Positions 8,844-18,529 of a stretch of 64,000 nucleotides of DNA are shown here, in pieces. Origin of the DNA: Mesorhizobium sp. M8A.F.Ca.ET.218.01.1.1 (GTDB taxonomy: Bacteria > Pseudomonadota > Alphaproteobacteria > Rhizobiales > Rhizobiaceae); assembly GCF_004791165.1 (NCBI RefSeq), contig NZ_SRUZ01000010.1:124001-188000 (forward strand). Reading direction: 5' to 3'. The position numbers and the translations under genes were made by a program. The notes under the pieces were generated by a model. The model saw only the letters and a list, made by a program, of their open reading frames with translations. It made no database searches and was not told where the DNA came from. Numbering within the stretch: the stretch's first letter is position 1; every line of letters begins with the position of its first letter.

Positions 8844-9838
8844 TTGGTGCTGCCGCCCTGCAAACGAATTCGTGGATCAAGCAGCGCCAGCGCCAGGTCG
8901 GAAATCAGGACACCGATCACCGTCAGGAAGGCGAGGAACATCAGGAACGAACCCGCCAGATACATGTCCTGGCTCTGCAGCGCCTTGATCAGCATCGGCC
9001 CGGTCGTTTCCAAGGACAGCACGATCGCGGTGATTTCGGCACCGGAGATGATGGCCGGCAGGATCGAGCCGATATCGGAAATGAAGAAATTGAGCGCCAT
9101 GCGCAGCGGATATTTGACCAGTGCCTTGAAGGGATGAAGGCCTTTGGCGCGCGCTGTCACGACATATTGCTTGTGCAACTCGTCGAGCAGATTGGCGCGC
9201 AGCCGTCGGATCATGCTTGCCGTGCCCCCGGTGCCGATGATCAAGACCGGGATCCAGAGATGGGCGAGGATCGACTTCGCCTTGGCCCAGCTCATCGGCT
9301 CACTGAGATATTGCGGGTCCATGAGATGGCCGATGGAGGTGCCGAACCAGATATTGGCGAAATACATCAGGATCAGCGCCAGCATGAAATTCGGAATGGC
9401 AAGGCCGAGAAGGCCGAAGAGAGTAAGGCCGTAGTCGCCCCAACTGTATTGATGCGTGGCTGAGTACATGCCGATGGGAAAGGCGATGAGCCAAGTGAAG
9501 ATGATCGTGACGAAGGAAACCAGCACGGTCAGCCACATTCGGTCCCCGACGACGTCGCGAACCGGCAGCTCATACTCGAAGGAATAGCCGAAATCGCCGT
9601 GCAGCATCCCGCCGACCCAGTAGAAGTAGCGAATGACGGGCGGCTGGTCGAAACCATATTCCTTCCGCATCATTTTGATGCGATCGGAATCGACCGCTTC
9701 GCCCTGGGCCCGAAGCTCGGCGACATAGCTGTCGAAATAGTCACCCGGTGGAAGTTCGATGATGGTGAACACCAGCGCCGATATGACCAGCAGCGTTGGA
9801 ACCATCACAGCGATGCGCCAGACAATATATCGAAGCAC
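8840..9838 (-). CDS. Peptide-type ABC importer permease (DppB-like)
   Basis: This 332-residue permease starts with the usual first helix (RYIVWRIAVMVPTLLVISALVF). It carries the cytoplasmic EAA loop LDELHKQYVVTARAKGLHPFKALVKYPLR, which docks on the ATPase. Six transmembrane helices are expected. It has a GTG start at 9838, two bases after the TGA of the binding-protein gene; GGAGG lies about 11 bases upstream, inside the end of that gene. It ends in a 4-base ATGA overlap with the DppC-like gene. It forms the heterodimeric channel with that protein. Confidence 0.93.
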   Translation of the reverse strand: MLRYIVWRIAVMVPTLLVISALVFTIIELPPGDYFDSYVAELRAQGEAVDSDRIKMMRKEYGFDQPPVIRYFYWVGGMLHGDFGYSFEYELPVRDVVGDRMWLTVLVSFVTIIFTWLIAFPIGMYSATHQYSWGDYGLTLFGLLGLAIPNFMLALILMYFANIWFGTSIGHLMDPQYLSEPMSWAKAKSILAHLWIPVLIIGTGGTASMIRRLRANLLDELHKQYVVTARAKGLHPFKALVKYPLRMALNFFISDIGSILPAIISGAEITAIVLSLETTGPMLIKALQSQDMYLAGSFLMFLAFLTVIGVLISDLALALLDPRIRLQGGSTK

Positions 9839-9840
9839 GC

Positions 9841-11739
9841 TCAGGAGCCTCCAAGCCAGAATGTATCCGGCATGTAGACACCGAAATAGGCGGTCGGGTC
9901 ATAGCCGAAGAGTGCCTTGTCAGGCAGATTGCGCAGCCGCGAGGACACCAGAATCGGCTGAAGTGTTTCGTTCACCGTACCGATCGAGAACACCTGATCG
10001 GTGTAGATCGACAGCATTGAATTCCAGATTTCGGCGCGCTCCGTGGCTTCGGTCGATGCGTTCCAGCGCTTGAGCAAAGCCATCAACTCGACCACTTCAG
10101 GAAGATCGGGCGCCTCACCCATCTTGCCATGGGACAGATAGTAGGCGCCCCAGAGCGGCCATTGCAGTTGGTCGTCGATGGTGGGGGCCAGCTGGTATGG
10201 GTTCATGTCTGCGGTCGGCACGCCATTGTCGATGCCCGACGACATCGACATCATGATCTCGCCGCCAAGAGCGCGGCTGCGGAAGATGTCGCGCTGCGAA
10301 GTCCGGATGAACAGGGCGATGCCGATCTTGCGCCAGTGATCGGTGATGAGTTCGAGCGCGTCGGTCTCCAGCGTGCTTTCGCCGGCCGTTTCCACGATGA
10401 TCTGCGCCGGGCGCCCATCGGGAAGTAACCGCAGGCCGTCATCGTCACGTGTCTGAAGCCCGACCTCGTCCAGCAGGGCATTGGCCTGGTCGGGATCATG
10501 GGCGACCCAGGCCTTCGCGAATTCCGGCCGGTAGAGCGGGCTCTCCGGCAGGATCGTATCGGCGCTTTCCCGCGCCAATCCGTAGAACACGGCCATATTG
10601 ATCTCGCGCCGGTCCACAGCGAGCGAAAGTGCGCGGCGCACGCGCACGTCACGCAAAAGGCCACGCCACACCGGGTCGGCACAATTCAGATTGGGCAGCA
10701 CCGCCAGCCGCGAACCCTGTATGCGTTTCCACAGATGCATCTTCACGGGGTAACGCTTCTCCGCATCCTTCAGGAAAGAGTAATCGGCGAAGTCAATTCC
10801 CATGCATTGCAGGTCGCTCTCGCCCGCACCGGTCTTGGCGGAAATGATCGCCGACGAGCTGACATTCATAATGAACCGGTCGACATAGGGCAGTTGCCGG
10901 CCATTCTCGTCTATTCGATGAAAGAACGGGTTGCGCTCGAAGATGAACTGCTCAGCCGGCGGCTTGGTCCGGTTCTGCCAGGGATCGAGCGTCGGCAGCT
11001 CCGGATTCTCCGGGCGATACTGCCGCGACATGCGGATATGCAGGAGCGTCCATTTCTTTGCCCGGTTCTCCGTCATCAGGCCGGCGAGCCGGAATGGATC
11101 CTGGTATTTCTTGTGGAACTGCTTGAGATAGGCGGCCGGCAAAACAAGCGGTGTCGGCGAGGCGGCAGCGAGCTTGGGCAGGAAGTCGGGATTTGGCGCA
11201 TCCCAACTGTAGCGGACAGTCAACGGATCGACGATCTCGAAACGTGGCGGCTTGCCGTCCGCCAGCAGGGCAGGGGCGAGCCCGCCTTGCGTAAGCTCAT
11301 CGTTCAGCCAGACATCTTCCCAGCAATAACGAAAATCCTCCGGCGTCAACAGGCTGCCGTCGGACCATTTATGCCCTTCCCGAATCTTGAACGTGAAGAC
11401 GCGATCATCCGCTACGTCGAAGCTTTCGAGAATGTCGGCTTGCAAGTTAAGCTTTTCGTCATAGCCGACCAGACGGGCATATCCGTAGATCGTCATCATC
11501 CGGATATCTTTCTGGCTGCCGATGATGGTACGCAGCGTGCCGCCATACTGGCCGGGTTGCCGGCCCATCGCGGCGAGGTTCAATACGCGCGGGCTCTTGG
11601 GCAGGCGCTCTGCGAGTGCCGGCAGCGCCCTGGCTTTCAGCTCCGGCTGAAGAAAATCCGGCTCCAGATCGCCAGCGCGCGACGTGCCCGGCAGAAGTGC
11701 CGAAGCCATGAGACCAAGGAGGGTGCGACGGCTGATCAA
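9841..11739 (-). CDS. Periplasmic solute-binding protein, family 5 (peptide-type ABC importer)
   Basis: This 632-residue binding protein belongs to the DppA/OppA-type family 5 and is longer than the usual 500-550 residues. The N-terminus (SRRTLLGLMASALLPGTSRAG) has a twin-arginine, a hydrophobic core and an AxA-like end, so Tat export is likely. The start is most probably TTG at 11739, which overlaps the stop of the ATPase gene (TTGA); starting at a later ATG would remove the twin arginine. Family features such as EGHKWSDGSLLTPEDFRYCWED and LSLAVDRREIN are visible. The ligand is unknown, presumably an oligopeptide or a similarly large molecule. It feeds the two downstream permeases. Confidence 0.92.
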   Translation of the reverse strand: MISRRTLLGLMASALLPGTSRAGDLEPDFLQPELKARALPALAERLPKSPRVLNLAAMGRQPGQYGGTLRTIIGSQKDIRMMTIYGYARLVGYDEKLNLQADILESFDVADDRVFTFKIREGHKWSDGSLLTPEDFRYCWEDVWLNDELTQGGLAPALLADGKPPRFEIVDPLTVRYSWDAPNPDFLPKLAAASPTPLVLPAAYLKQFHKKYQDPFRLAGLMTENRAKKWTLLHIRMSRQYRPENPELPTLDPWQNRTKPPAEQFIFERNPFFHRIDENGRQLPYVDRFIMNVSSSAIISAKTGAGESDLQCMGIDFADYSFLKDAEKRYPVKMHLWKRIQGSRLAVLPNLNCADPVWRGLLRDVRVRRALSLAVDRREINMAVFYGLARESADTILPESPLYRPEFAKAWVAHDPDQANALLDEVGLQTRDDDGLRLLPDGRPAQIIVETAGESTLETDALELITDHWRKIGIALFIRTSQRDIFRSRALGGEIMMSMSSGIDNGVPTADMNPYQLAPTIDDQLQWPLWGAYYLSHGKMGEAPDLPEVVELMALLKRWNASTEATERAEIWNSMLSIYTDQVFSIGTVNETLQPILVSSRLRNLPDKALFGYDPTAYFGVYMPDTFWLGGS

Positions 11740-13637
11740 TGGCGCAACTCACTGACATCGGCCGAACGCCGGGCCAGCACGAGGTGGCCGCCGCCAAGAT
11801 CGATCGGCGACAGCACATCCTCGTCGCCCTCGTCGCGGAATTGCGGTCCCCATGCGCTGGCGTCGGAAGCGCCGCCGAGCTTCAGCGTCTTGAAATCCAT
11901 CGGCCGGTCGAGATCGGGGAATGGGACCGCGGCGACCAGTGAGCGCGTGTAGGGGTGGATCGGTTTCCTGAGCAGAATTTCGCGCGGCGCAAGCTCGACG
12001 ATACGTCCGCCGCACATCACCGCGATGCGATCCGCCATATAGTCTACCACCGCCAGATTGTGGGATATGAACAGGTAAGTCAGGCCCAGTTCCTTCTGCA
12101 GGTCCTTCAGGAGGTTCAGGATCTGCGCCTGGACAGAGACGTCGAGCGCCGAAACCGGCTCGTCGCAGATCAGGAGTTCCGGCCCCAGGGCCAACGCGCG
12201 CGCGATGCCGATACGCTGACGCTGCCCGCCGGAGAAACTGTGCGGATAACGCTTGATGAAGCGCGGATCGAGCCCGATCGCCTGCATAAGGCTCTTGACC
12301 GTGGCTAGTCGGGACGCGGCATTGCCCCGTTGATGGATTTCCAACGGCTCGCTCAAGATGTTTTCCACCGTCATGCGAGGTGAAAGCGACGAAACCGGAT
12401 CTTGAAAGATCATCTGGATTTTCGCGCGCAGCAGGCGCAGGGCGTCTCTGTCGCCTCCCAAGACGTCGATCGGTCCATCGCGGCCATTGAAGATCACCGA
12501 GCCGCCGTTAGGCGTGACAGCCCGCATGAGGATCTTGCTGACGGTGGTTTTGCCGGAGCCGCTTTCGCCGACCAGACCCAGGCACTCACCCCGCCTGATG
12601 TCGAAGCTCACGCCGTCCACGGCGCGAACAGAGGTTTGATGATCCCCGCCGAACCAACCAGACTTGCGGATGGTGAAGGTCTTTGTCAGGTCCCTGACCG
12701 ACAGCAGGATGTCGCTCGGCCCCTTCGATGCCGGCGCCGTCTGCTTGCCAAGCAGGTTCTCGACATTCACCGGCACCTCGCGCAGCGCCTTCAGCCTTTC
12801 GCCAGGCTTCAGGTCGAAATGCGGAACGGCTGCCATCAGGCCCTTCAGGTAAGGGTGACTTGGCCGGCGGAATATTGCCTCGACAGGTCCCGCTTCCATG
12901 ATCTCGCCATGGTAAATGACCACCACCTCGTCGGCAACATTGGCGACCACGCCGAGGTCGTGCGTGATCAGCAGCATCGCCATGTTCAGCTTGGTCTGAA
13001 GCTCGCGTAGCAATTGCAGGATTTGTGCCTGGATGGTGACGTCCAACGCCGTCGTCGGCTCGTCGGCGATCAACAAAGCGGGCCGGCAGATCAGCGCCAT
13101 GGCGATCATGGCGCGCTGACGCAATCCTCCCGAAAGTTCAAACGGATACATGTCATAGGCGCGCTTGGGATTGGGAAAGCCGACAAGGCTGAGCATTTCC
13201 TCAGTCCGCGCCTTTCGCTCCGCCCGCGCCATGGGCGTATGAATCTGCAGGGATTCGCTGACCTGGTTGCCGATCGTGTGCAGCGGCGACAGCGATGTCA
13301 TAGGCTCCTGAAAGATCTTGCCGATGCGGCTGCCTCTCAACGCCCGGATTTCGGGCCCGTCACGCGGCATCTGCAGGATATCCTGCGTCGTGCCGGGCTT
13401 TTCAGGATCGGAAAACAGGATACGGCCGCGAACATGTGCTGTGTTCGGCAAAATGCCCATTACTGCCTGGCTGAGAACCGATTTTCCGGAACCGGACTCG
13501 CCCACAAGCGCGGTAACCTTGCCGGGCAGGACGCGGAGATTTGCACGTCTGACGGCATGCAACGGTCCCCCGATAATGGCAAAAGAGATGCCAACATCCT
13601 CGATCCGCAGCAGATCAACGCCTGCATTCATTCTCAC
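11736..13637 (-). CDS. Fused two-domain ATPase of the peptide-type ABC importer
   Basis: This protein of about 633 residues joins two complete nucleotide-binding domains that are usually separate (DppD plus DppF). NBD1 has Walker A GESGSGKSVLSQAV, signature LSGGLRQRAMIAMAL and Walker B LLIADEPTTALDV. NBD2 has GESGSGKTTVSKIL, FSGGQRQRIGIARAL and LLICDEPVSALDV. Both therefore look active. It is the first gene of a four-gene operon (fused ATPase, binding protein, two permeases) with very short overlaps. The start may be the GTG at 13637 or the ATG at 13631. Confidence 0.94.
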   Translation of the reverse strand: MRMNAGVDLLRIEDVGISFAIIGGPLHAVRRANLRVLPGKVTALVGESGSGKSVLSQAVMGILPNTAHVRGRILFSDPEKPGTTQDILQMPRDGPEIRALRGSRIGKIFQEPMTSLSPLHTIGNQVSESLQIHTPMARAERKARTEEMLSLVGFPNPKRAYDMYPFELSGGLRQRAMIAMALICRPALLIADEPTTALDVTIQAQILQLLRELQTKLNMAMLLITHDLGVVANVADEVVVIYHGEIMEAGPVEAIFRRPSHPYLKGLMAAVPHFDLKPGERLKALREVPVNVENLLGKQTAPASKGPSDILLSVRDLTKTFTIRKSGWFGGDHQTSVRAVDGVSFDIRRGECLGLVGESGSGKTTVSKILMRAVTPNGGSVIFNGRDGPIDVLGGDRDALRLLRAKIQMIFQDPVSSLSPRMTVENILSEPLEIHQRGNAASRLATVKSLMQAIGLDPRFIKRYPHSFSGGQRQRIGIARALALGPELLICDEPVSALDVSVQAQILNLLKDLQKELGLTYLFISHNLAVVDYMADRIAVMCGGRIVELAPREILLRKPIHPYTRSLVAAVPFPDLDRPMDFKTLKLGGASDASAWGPQFRDEGDEDVLSPIDLGGGHLVLARRSADVSELRH

Positions 13638-13652
13638 ACCAGCCCCACCCTG

Positions 13653-13674
13653 GGGCCTGCCAGGCGGCAGGCCC
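13653..13674. terminator. Stem-loop between cyclase and ABC operon
   Basis: A perfect 9-bp stem (GGGCCTGCC / GGCAGGCCC) with loop AGGC lies between the cyclase gene ending at 13789 and the ABC operon starting at 13637. No clear run of T follows on the minus strand, so it may attenuate rather than fully stop transcription. Confidence 0.4.
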
Positions 13675-13788
13675 TGGAAGCAAGACTACCGCATTGCCAG
13701 CCTAGAGCAACTTGGATTCGAACGATCGCCAGCGGCGGAACCAGCGACCGGACTGCTTACCAAGGCGTTCGGATCAGATTGGGGCTGG

Positions 13789-15129
13789 CTACTGGAGCTT
13801 CCTGCGGTCGCCCGCCGACAGCCGTGCGGCATCGCGATGAAGCAGCATGACCTGCTCGGCCTCCGATCTCCGGTCGTAAATCGGCTCCAGCGCACCGTCT
13901 TCATCGAGTGCGAGAGCGCCCGACAGATCGGGTGAAAGCACCGTCAGCTTCTGCTTGATCCCGGCCAGTTCCTCGCTGCCGAGCGTCAGCCAGCTGTTGG
14001 CGCCGCAATAGCTGGCGAAGTCCTTGCTGGCGAGAACGCGGTGCGGATATTTCTTGGTCAGGGTCTGGAGGCGCTGGACCTCGTTTACAGCCGAGCCGAA
14101 GACAGAGAATGTGAGCCGGTCGGTAAGCCCGACATTGCCGAACATCACGTTGCCGACATGCAGGCCTATGCCAAATTTTATGTCGGACAAGCCTTTTTCC
14201 TTCCTTCGCAGATTGAGATCCATCATGCGCGCAGTGGCCTTGTGCGCTGCCGCCAGAGCAGACTGGCAGGCGATCTCGGACTGCGAGCGATGCCTTTCGC
14301 AAGGGTAGACGGCAATGAAGCCATCACCGATGAAACTCATGATCTGCCCGCCTTTGCGATTGAAAGGTGCTGCAATGGCATCGAAAAACTGGTTCAGCGT
14401 ATCGATGTAGATTTCGCGGCCGGAAGTTTCGGCAAGCTTTGTCGACCCGCGCATATCGGCCATGACCAGTGCGGCCCGGATCGTGTCGCCCTCGCCGCGT
14501 TTGATCTGGCCGTCCAGCACGCGTCTCCCGGCGTCGCCGCCGAGATAAGTGGTCATCATGTTGTCGGCCAACTTGGTGAGCACCGCCATTTTGGTTGCGA
14601 TGGCGAGATGGTTTTGGATACGCAGCAGCGCCGAAATCATGCTGTCGCTGAAACCTGAAGCACTGTCGGTGGACCAGGACCCGATCATGCCCTGACTGGT
14701 ATTGCCGTTGAAGGGATGGACGAAAGCCATGTAATCGGTCACGCCCATGAGCCTGAGTTCATCGAAAACAGGAAATTCCGACGGGACCGCCGGGTCGAGC
14801 CGACGCCGCAGATGGTCGAGCTTGTTGCTGAGCAGATGGTAGTATGGGCTGGTTAGGAACCTGTCAGAATGAACGCCGTCCTGTTTGCGGAAGCCTTCCA
14901 CCTCCATGCCTTGGCCGCGAATCCAGGTGAAACCAAGCGCGTCATAAAGCGGATGAAGCATCGAAAAGCTCAAATGCACCCGCTTCAGCGGCAGGCCGGC
15001 AGCAGCCAGCCGCTCGCAAAACCCCTTTACCAATGTTTCCAAGTCGTTGCCGGCCAAAGCCGATTGGGTCAGCCAATCGGCAACCTTGTCCATGAGAATG
15101 GTCGAAATTTCTGTTTGCGCTGTGCTCAT
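13789..15129 (-). CDS. Class III adenylate/guanylate cyclase
   Basis: This 446-residue protein has an N-terminal region of about 240 residues that looks like a PAS/GAF-type sensory segment (HLSFSMLHPLYDALGFTW ...). A class III cyclase domain follows. Metal-binding aspartates lie in LVMADMRGSTKL and SFIGDGFIAVYP, and the later FSVFGSAVNEVQRLQ segment gives the conserved Asn. The ATG at 15129 has GAGGT just upstream; a longer in-frame reading to 15258 has no such support. This is the fourth genuine cyclase in 15 kb. The DUF3095 gene lies upstream on the same strand, 282 bp away. Confidence 0.9.
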   Translation of the reverse strand: MSTAQTEISTILMDKVADWLTQSALAGNDLETLVKGFCERLAAAGLPLKRVHLSFSMLHPLYDALGFTWIRGQGMEVEGFRKQDGVHSDRFLTSPYYHLLSNKLDHLRRRLDPAVPSEFPVFDELRLMGVTDYMAFVHPFNGNTSQGMIGSWSTDSASGFSDSMISALLRIQNHLAIATKMAVLTKLADNMMTTYLGGDAGRRVLDGQIKRGEGDTIRAALVMADMRGSTKLAETSGREIYIDTLNQFFDAIAAPFNRKGGQIMSFIGDGFIAVYPCERHRSQSEIACQSALAAAHKATARMMDLNLRRKEKGLSDIKFGIGLHVGNVMFGNVGLTDRLTFSVFGSAVNEVQRLQTLTKKYPHRVLASKDFASYCGANSWLTLGSEELAGIKQKLTVLSPDLSGALALDEDGALEPIYDRRSEAEQVMLLHRDAARLSAGDRRKLQ

Positions 15130-15410
15130 GCTACCTCGAAACCCGTCGAAGACGAGCCTTCTCCTTTGATCCGCCACACCTCGAAGCAGGGAAGGAGCAG
15201 GCATAACTGCATCTATCTGCTGGCGCACATATGTGGCGAGGCTGCCGGCGGAGTGCAATCACGATCCTGACATCGGGCAAAAATTGCCCGGCTCAGACGC
15301 CGTCAGGCCTTTACCACCGTATCTCGACCCAGCCCGAGGCGGCCAAATACATTGCGTGTGTCGACGATCAGAAAGGCATATTGCGGAGAACCGATTTCGG
15401 CAAGCCGCCA

Positions 15411-16589
15411 TCAGACAGGCACCTTCGCCTTCAGGCTTGCGGCAGCCATCGCATAGCCACCGGAGGCGCCATCGATGAAATGAACGTGATCGGGCTGTAG
15501 CGGCGAGATTACGAGGCATGTCATCAAGGCCGACTGCTGGCGGTGCAGGCCATAGCGGCAGATGCCCGCCTCTTCTGCCTGTTTCAGCCGGTTCTCGATC
15601 CGTTGCAACACATCCGCGTCAACATCGATGGTCATCTTCAAGCCGTCGTCGAACTTGCGGAAATCCGAATTACTGGCCACGTCGCGTTTGTAGACCTTCG
15701 GATCGAACTTGCCGATCGTCCAGCCAAACCTGTCGGCGACAGCCGTAAGCGTCATCAGGAAGATTACCCACAGCTTCGCCAACCACCGCCGCCCCGGCGG
15801 CGCCGCGGCGCGCGCCTCGACATCGAGGCCGGCGGGCAGCAAACTGTAGTCCGGCCCGTCCACCGGCACCGGGTGACCATCGCGTTCCTGCCTGCCGGCG
15901 AGGGCGATGATGTCGGAAGCCAGAAACTGAAAACCGCGCAAGTCGCGCGCCGGCCCTGGTACGGCTATGATCGAGACGATTTCGCCATGCCGGGCTTCGA
16001 TCGGGTTCCAGCGACAGGAGAGGCCGGTCAGATCCGGCCGCGCGCCGGCCGGCGCAGGATCGATGCGGTAGCGCCCCGCTTTCATCTCGGCTTCCGCCCA
16101 ACTGCCGCCGCCGCCGGCGAACATGGCATAGAAGGCCGCTTCGGAGGCCTGAAACCTCGCCACGCGGACGTCGAGGCCTTGCGCCCTTATATCCTTTATC
16201 GGCACGATTGCCGCACGCAAGGTCAGGTCCAGTTCGTCCGCCACCCATCTCTGGACAGCAGCCAGCGCGTTGCGGGCGAGTTCCAGCGCCGAGCCGGGGA
16301 ACGCCACGAGCGCGCCGTCACCGCCGAAGACATAGGGAAGGTCTTGCCGACCCAGCGCATTGAGCAGCGCCGAAATGACGCTGGCGCCGGCCATATTGAC
16401 GGTTTTATAGCGCCCGGCCTCGATCGCCTTGGTCGAGCCGACGATGTCGGCGGTGGCGATCGCCCAGCCATCGGGGAGAGGTCGATAGTTATCGATATCG
16501 GCAACGCTTTCGAACTTTGCGAAGACCGGCAAAGAAGCCACAAACGGGTCGGAAGCGGCAGCTATTTCCATGAGCATCAGATAGCACAT
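15411..16589 (-). CDS. DUF3095 family protein with a cyclase-like nucleotide-binding core
   Basis: This 392-residue protein matches the DUF3095 family: FVASLPVFAKFESVADIDNY, then ATADIVGSTKAIEAGRYKTVN and YVFGGDGALVAFP. The last two are equivalent to the two metal-aspartate loops of class III cyclases, and both aspartates are present. A hydrophobic segment (LWVIFLMTLTAVADRFG) lies near residue 295. Whether such proteins make a cyclic nucleotide is not established. The start is uncertain: ATG 16589, 16577 or 16571 are all possible, and none has a strong Shine-Dalgarno site. It is divergent from the glycosyltransferase at 16664. Confidence 0.85.
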   Translation of the reverse strand: MCYLMLMEIAAASDPFVASLPVFAKFESVADIDNYRPLPDGWAIATADIVGSTKAIEAGRYKTVNMAGASVISALLNALGRQDLPYVFGGDGALVAFPGSALELARNALAAVQRWVADELDLTLRAAIVPIKDIRAQGLDVRVARFQASEAAFYAMFAGGGGSWAEAEMKAGRYRIDPAPAGARPDLTGLSCRWNPIEARHGEIVSIIAVPGPARDLRGFQFLASDIIALAGRQERDGHPVPVDGPDYSLLPAGLDVEARAAAPPGRRWLAKLWVIFLMTLTAVADRFGWTIGKFDPKVYKRDVASNSDFRKFDDGLKMTIDVDADVLQRIENRLKQAEEAGICRYGLHRQQSALMTCLVISPLQPDHVHFIDGASGGYAMAAASLKAKVPV

Positions 16590-16663
16590 TTCACTGCTTG
16601 AAGGTGAAGTCGATCGTGCTTCGAAATTGACTTGCCCTGGCTTTGCGATGATAGGGTCGCGCG

Positions 16664-17752
16664 ATGCGAATTGCCTTCTATGCGCCGCTGAAGTCACCCA
16701 ATCATCCCGTTGTCTCCGGCGACCGCCAGATGGCGCGGATGCTGGTCAAGGCGCTGGAGCATGGAGGGCATAGCGTCCAACTGGCATCCGAATTGCGTTT
16801 CTATCTACGCCAACCGGAGTCGAAAAGTTTCGATGCGCTCAAGATCGAGGCCCGAGAGGAAGCCACTCGGCTGACAAAGCTTTGGCACCGTGACGGCAAG
16901 CCCGACCTCTGGTTCTCCTATCATCCCTACTACAAGGCGCCCGACCTGATCGGACCCGAGCTGGCGTCGGCCTTTGCTGTCCCCTATGTGACAGCGGAAG
17001 CCTCCTATTCCAGGCGGCGCAACGCTGGTTTGTGGGCCGATAGCCAAGCGTTGGTGGTGCGAGCCATCGAACAGGCAGCGCTGAACATCTGCTTCACGCA
17101 AAGGGATCGCCAGGGACTGGCAGATGCCATTCCCGATGCCTCTCTAGGCATACTGTCGCCCTTCATCGACACATCGGCATTCCGGGAAAAGCCGGCACGG
17201 GGTTGCCCGACGCGCCTGGTTACAGTCGCCATGATGCGCCCGGGCGACAAAGTCGAAAGTTATCGCATGCTGGCGCAAGCGCTCGGTTCGATCGGCCATC
17301 TGCCCTGGACCATGTCGGTCGTCGGGGAGGGGCCTGCCCGTGACGAGGTCAAGGCGCAATTCGCCGGCTTGCCCGCAGAGCGTATCGAATGGCTCGGCGC
17401 GATCGAGCCGGCAGCCGTGCCGGATGTCCTTTACAGAGGGGGAATTTACGTCTGGCCCGGGTTCGGCGAGGCCTATGGTGTGGCCTATCTTGAAGCACAG
17501 GCCGCCGGCCTTCCGGTGGTGGCCCAGAACATCGCCGGCGTGCCGGAGGTCGTGCGGGATGGCCAGACCGGGTTTCTCACCCCGCCGGGCGATGTGGCGG
17601 CGTTCGCTTCCGCCATTGAAAGGCTTCTGGCCCGTAACGACGAAAGAACCCTCATGGCCGCGGAAGCCAGACGTTTCATCCTCGAAGAACGTTCCCTCGG
17701 TACTGCAGCGGCGCGGCTGGCCGAACTTCTCGAGAAGATCCCGGTCTCATGA
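16664..17752 (+). CDS. Glycosyltransferase family 4 protein
   Basis: This 362-residue GT-B enzyme has an N-terminal MRIAFYAPLKSPNHPVVSGDRQMA, typical of the acceptor domain. The C-terminal donor domain has the GT4 signature PGFGEAYGVAYLEAQAAGLPVVAQNIAGVPEVV, with the E-x7-E motif (E in FGEAYG and in YLEAQ). It transfers a sugar from a nucleotide donor to an unknown acceptor on the cytoplasmic face. The downstream gene starts in a 4-base overlap (ATGA, 17749), so it is co-translated with the deacetylase-like protein. Confidence 0.92.
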   Translation: MRIAFYAPLKSPNHPVVSGDRQMARMLVKALEHGGHSVQLASELRFYLRQPESKSFDALKIEAREEATRLTKLWHRDGKPDLWFSYHPYYKAPDLIGPELASAFAVPYVTAEASYSRRRNAGLWADSQALVVRAIEQAALNICFTQRDRQGLADAIPDASLGILSPFIDTSAFREKPARGCPTRLVTVAMMRPGDKVESYRMLAQALGSIGHLPWTMSVVGEGPARDEVKAQFAGLPAERIEWLGAIEPAAVPDVLYRGGIYVWPGFGEAYGVAYLEAQAAGLPVVAQNIAGVPEVVRDGQTGFLTPPGDVAAFASAIERLLARNDERTLMAAEARRFILEERSLGTAAARLAELLEKIPVS

Positions 17753-18528
17753 CATCTGATCCGATCTGGCAGCCCTTGGTGAAAGAGCTGGCGCGCCTGC
17801 GACGGACGGGCCGCAGGGCGGAGTTCTGGCTGCGCGACGACGACGCCGTGGATCCGACGCCGGCGCTTGATCGGCTGCTCGACCTGACCGGTGAATTCGC
17901 GGTTCCGGTCACGCTGGCCGTCATCCCGGCCCTGACTGATGGGAAACTTGTCGTCCGGCTTGACGAGGCGCCGCATGCCACGGTCGCCATCCATGGCTGG
18001 GCGCACCGAAATCATGCGCCCGAGGACCAGAAAAAGCAGGAGCTCGGCGCACATCGCCCACCCGAGGCGGTGCTCGATGATCTGGCCCGCGGGCTGTCGC
18101 GCGTAACCGGCCTGCACGGCGCACGTGCCGTTCCGATGCTGGTCCCGCCCTGGAACAGGATCGACGCCGGCGTGGTATCCGACCTTGGATCTATAGGATT
18201 TGCGGCATTGTCGGTCTTCGGCCCGCCGAAGCCCGCTCCCCTGGCGGTCATCAACAGCAATGTCGACATCATGGACTGGCATGGCACTCGCGGCTGCCGC
18301 GACCATGGCCTGTTGGTTCAGGCCATTATCGCGCAATTGCAGCAGGCATTCGACGGCGGCGAGCCGGTCGGCCTGCTCACGCACCATCTCGTCCATGATG
18401 AATCGGCATGGCTTTTCCTCGAACGGCTATTCGCGGTCACCGCACGGGCTGAATCCTGCGCCTGGCTTCCGATCAGCACATTGATCGAACGCAGCGATCC
18501 ATCAGGACAGGGCTCTGGAGGAAAATAG
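17749..18528 (+). CDS. Polysaccharide-deacetylase-like protein
   Basis: This 259-residue protein has the NodB-like fold pattern: an early catalytic/metal acidic cluster (EFWLRDDDAVDPTPALDRLLDL), strand VPVTLAVIPA, and a metal-histidine motif HGWAHRNHAPED in which the two histidines fit H-x3-H. A later HHLVHDE may supply the final histidine. It has no signal peptide, so it may act in the cytoplasm on a lipid-linked or nucleotide-linked sugar. It is coupled to the GT4 gene by an ATGA overlap. Its stop is one base from the end of the convergent MBL gene. Confidence 0.8.
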   Translation: MTSDPIWQPLVKELARLRRTGRRAEFWLRDDDAVDPTPALDRLLDLTGEFAVPVTLAVIPALTDGKLVVRLDEAPHATVAIHGWAHRNHAPEDQKKQELGAHRPPEAVLDDLARGLSRVTGLHGARAVPMLVPPWNRIDAGVVSDLGSIGFAALSVFGPPKPAPLAVINSNVDIMDWHGTRGCRDHGLLVQAIIAQLQQAFDGGEPVGLLTHHLVHDESAWLFLERLFAVTARAESCAWLPISTLIERSDPSGQGSGGK

Positions 18529-18529
18529 C

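Noticed and set aside
10498..11952. 484-codon plus-strand frame opposite the binding protein and ATPase
   Set aside because: It crosses two genuine genes on the other strand and shows no motif.
13700..13725. tRNA-like T-loop (GGATTCGAAC)
   Set aside because: No acceptor, D or anticodon stems can be folded around it.
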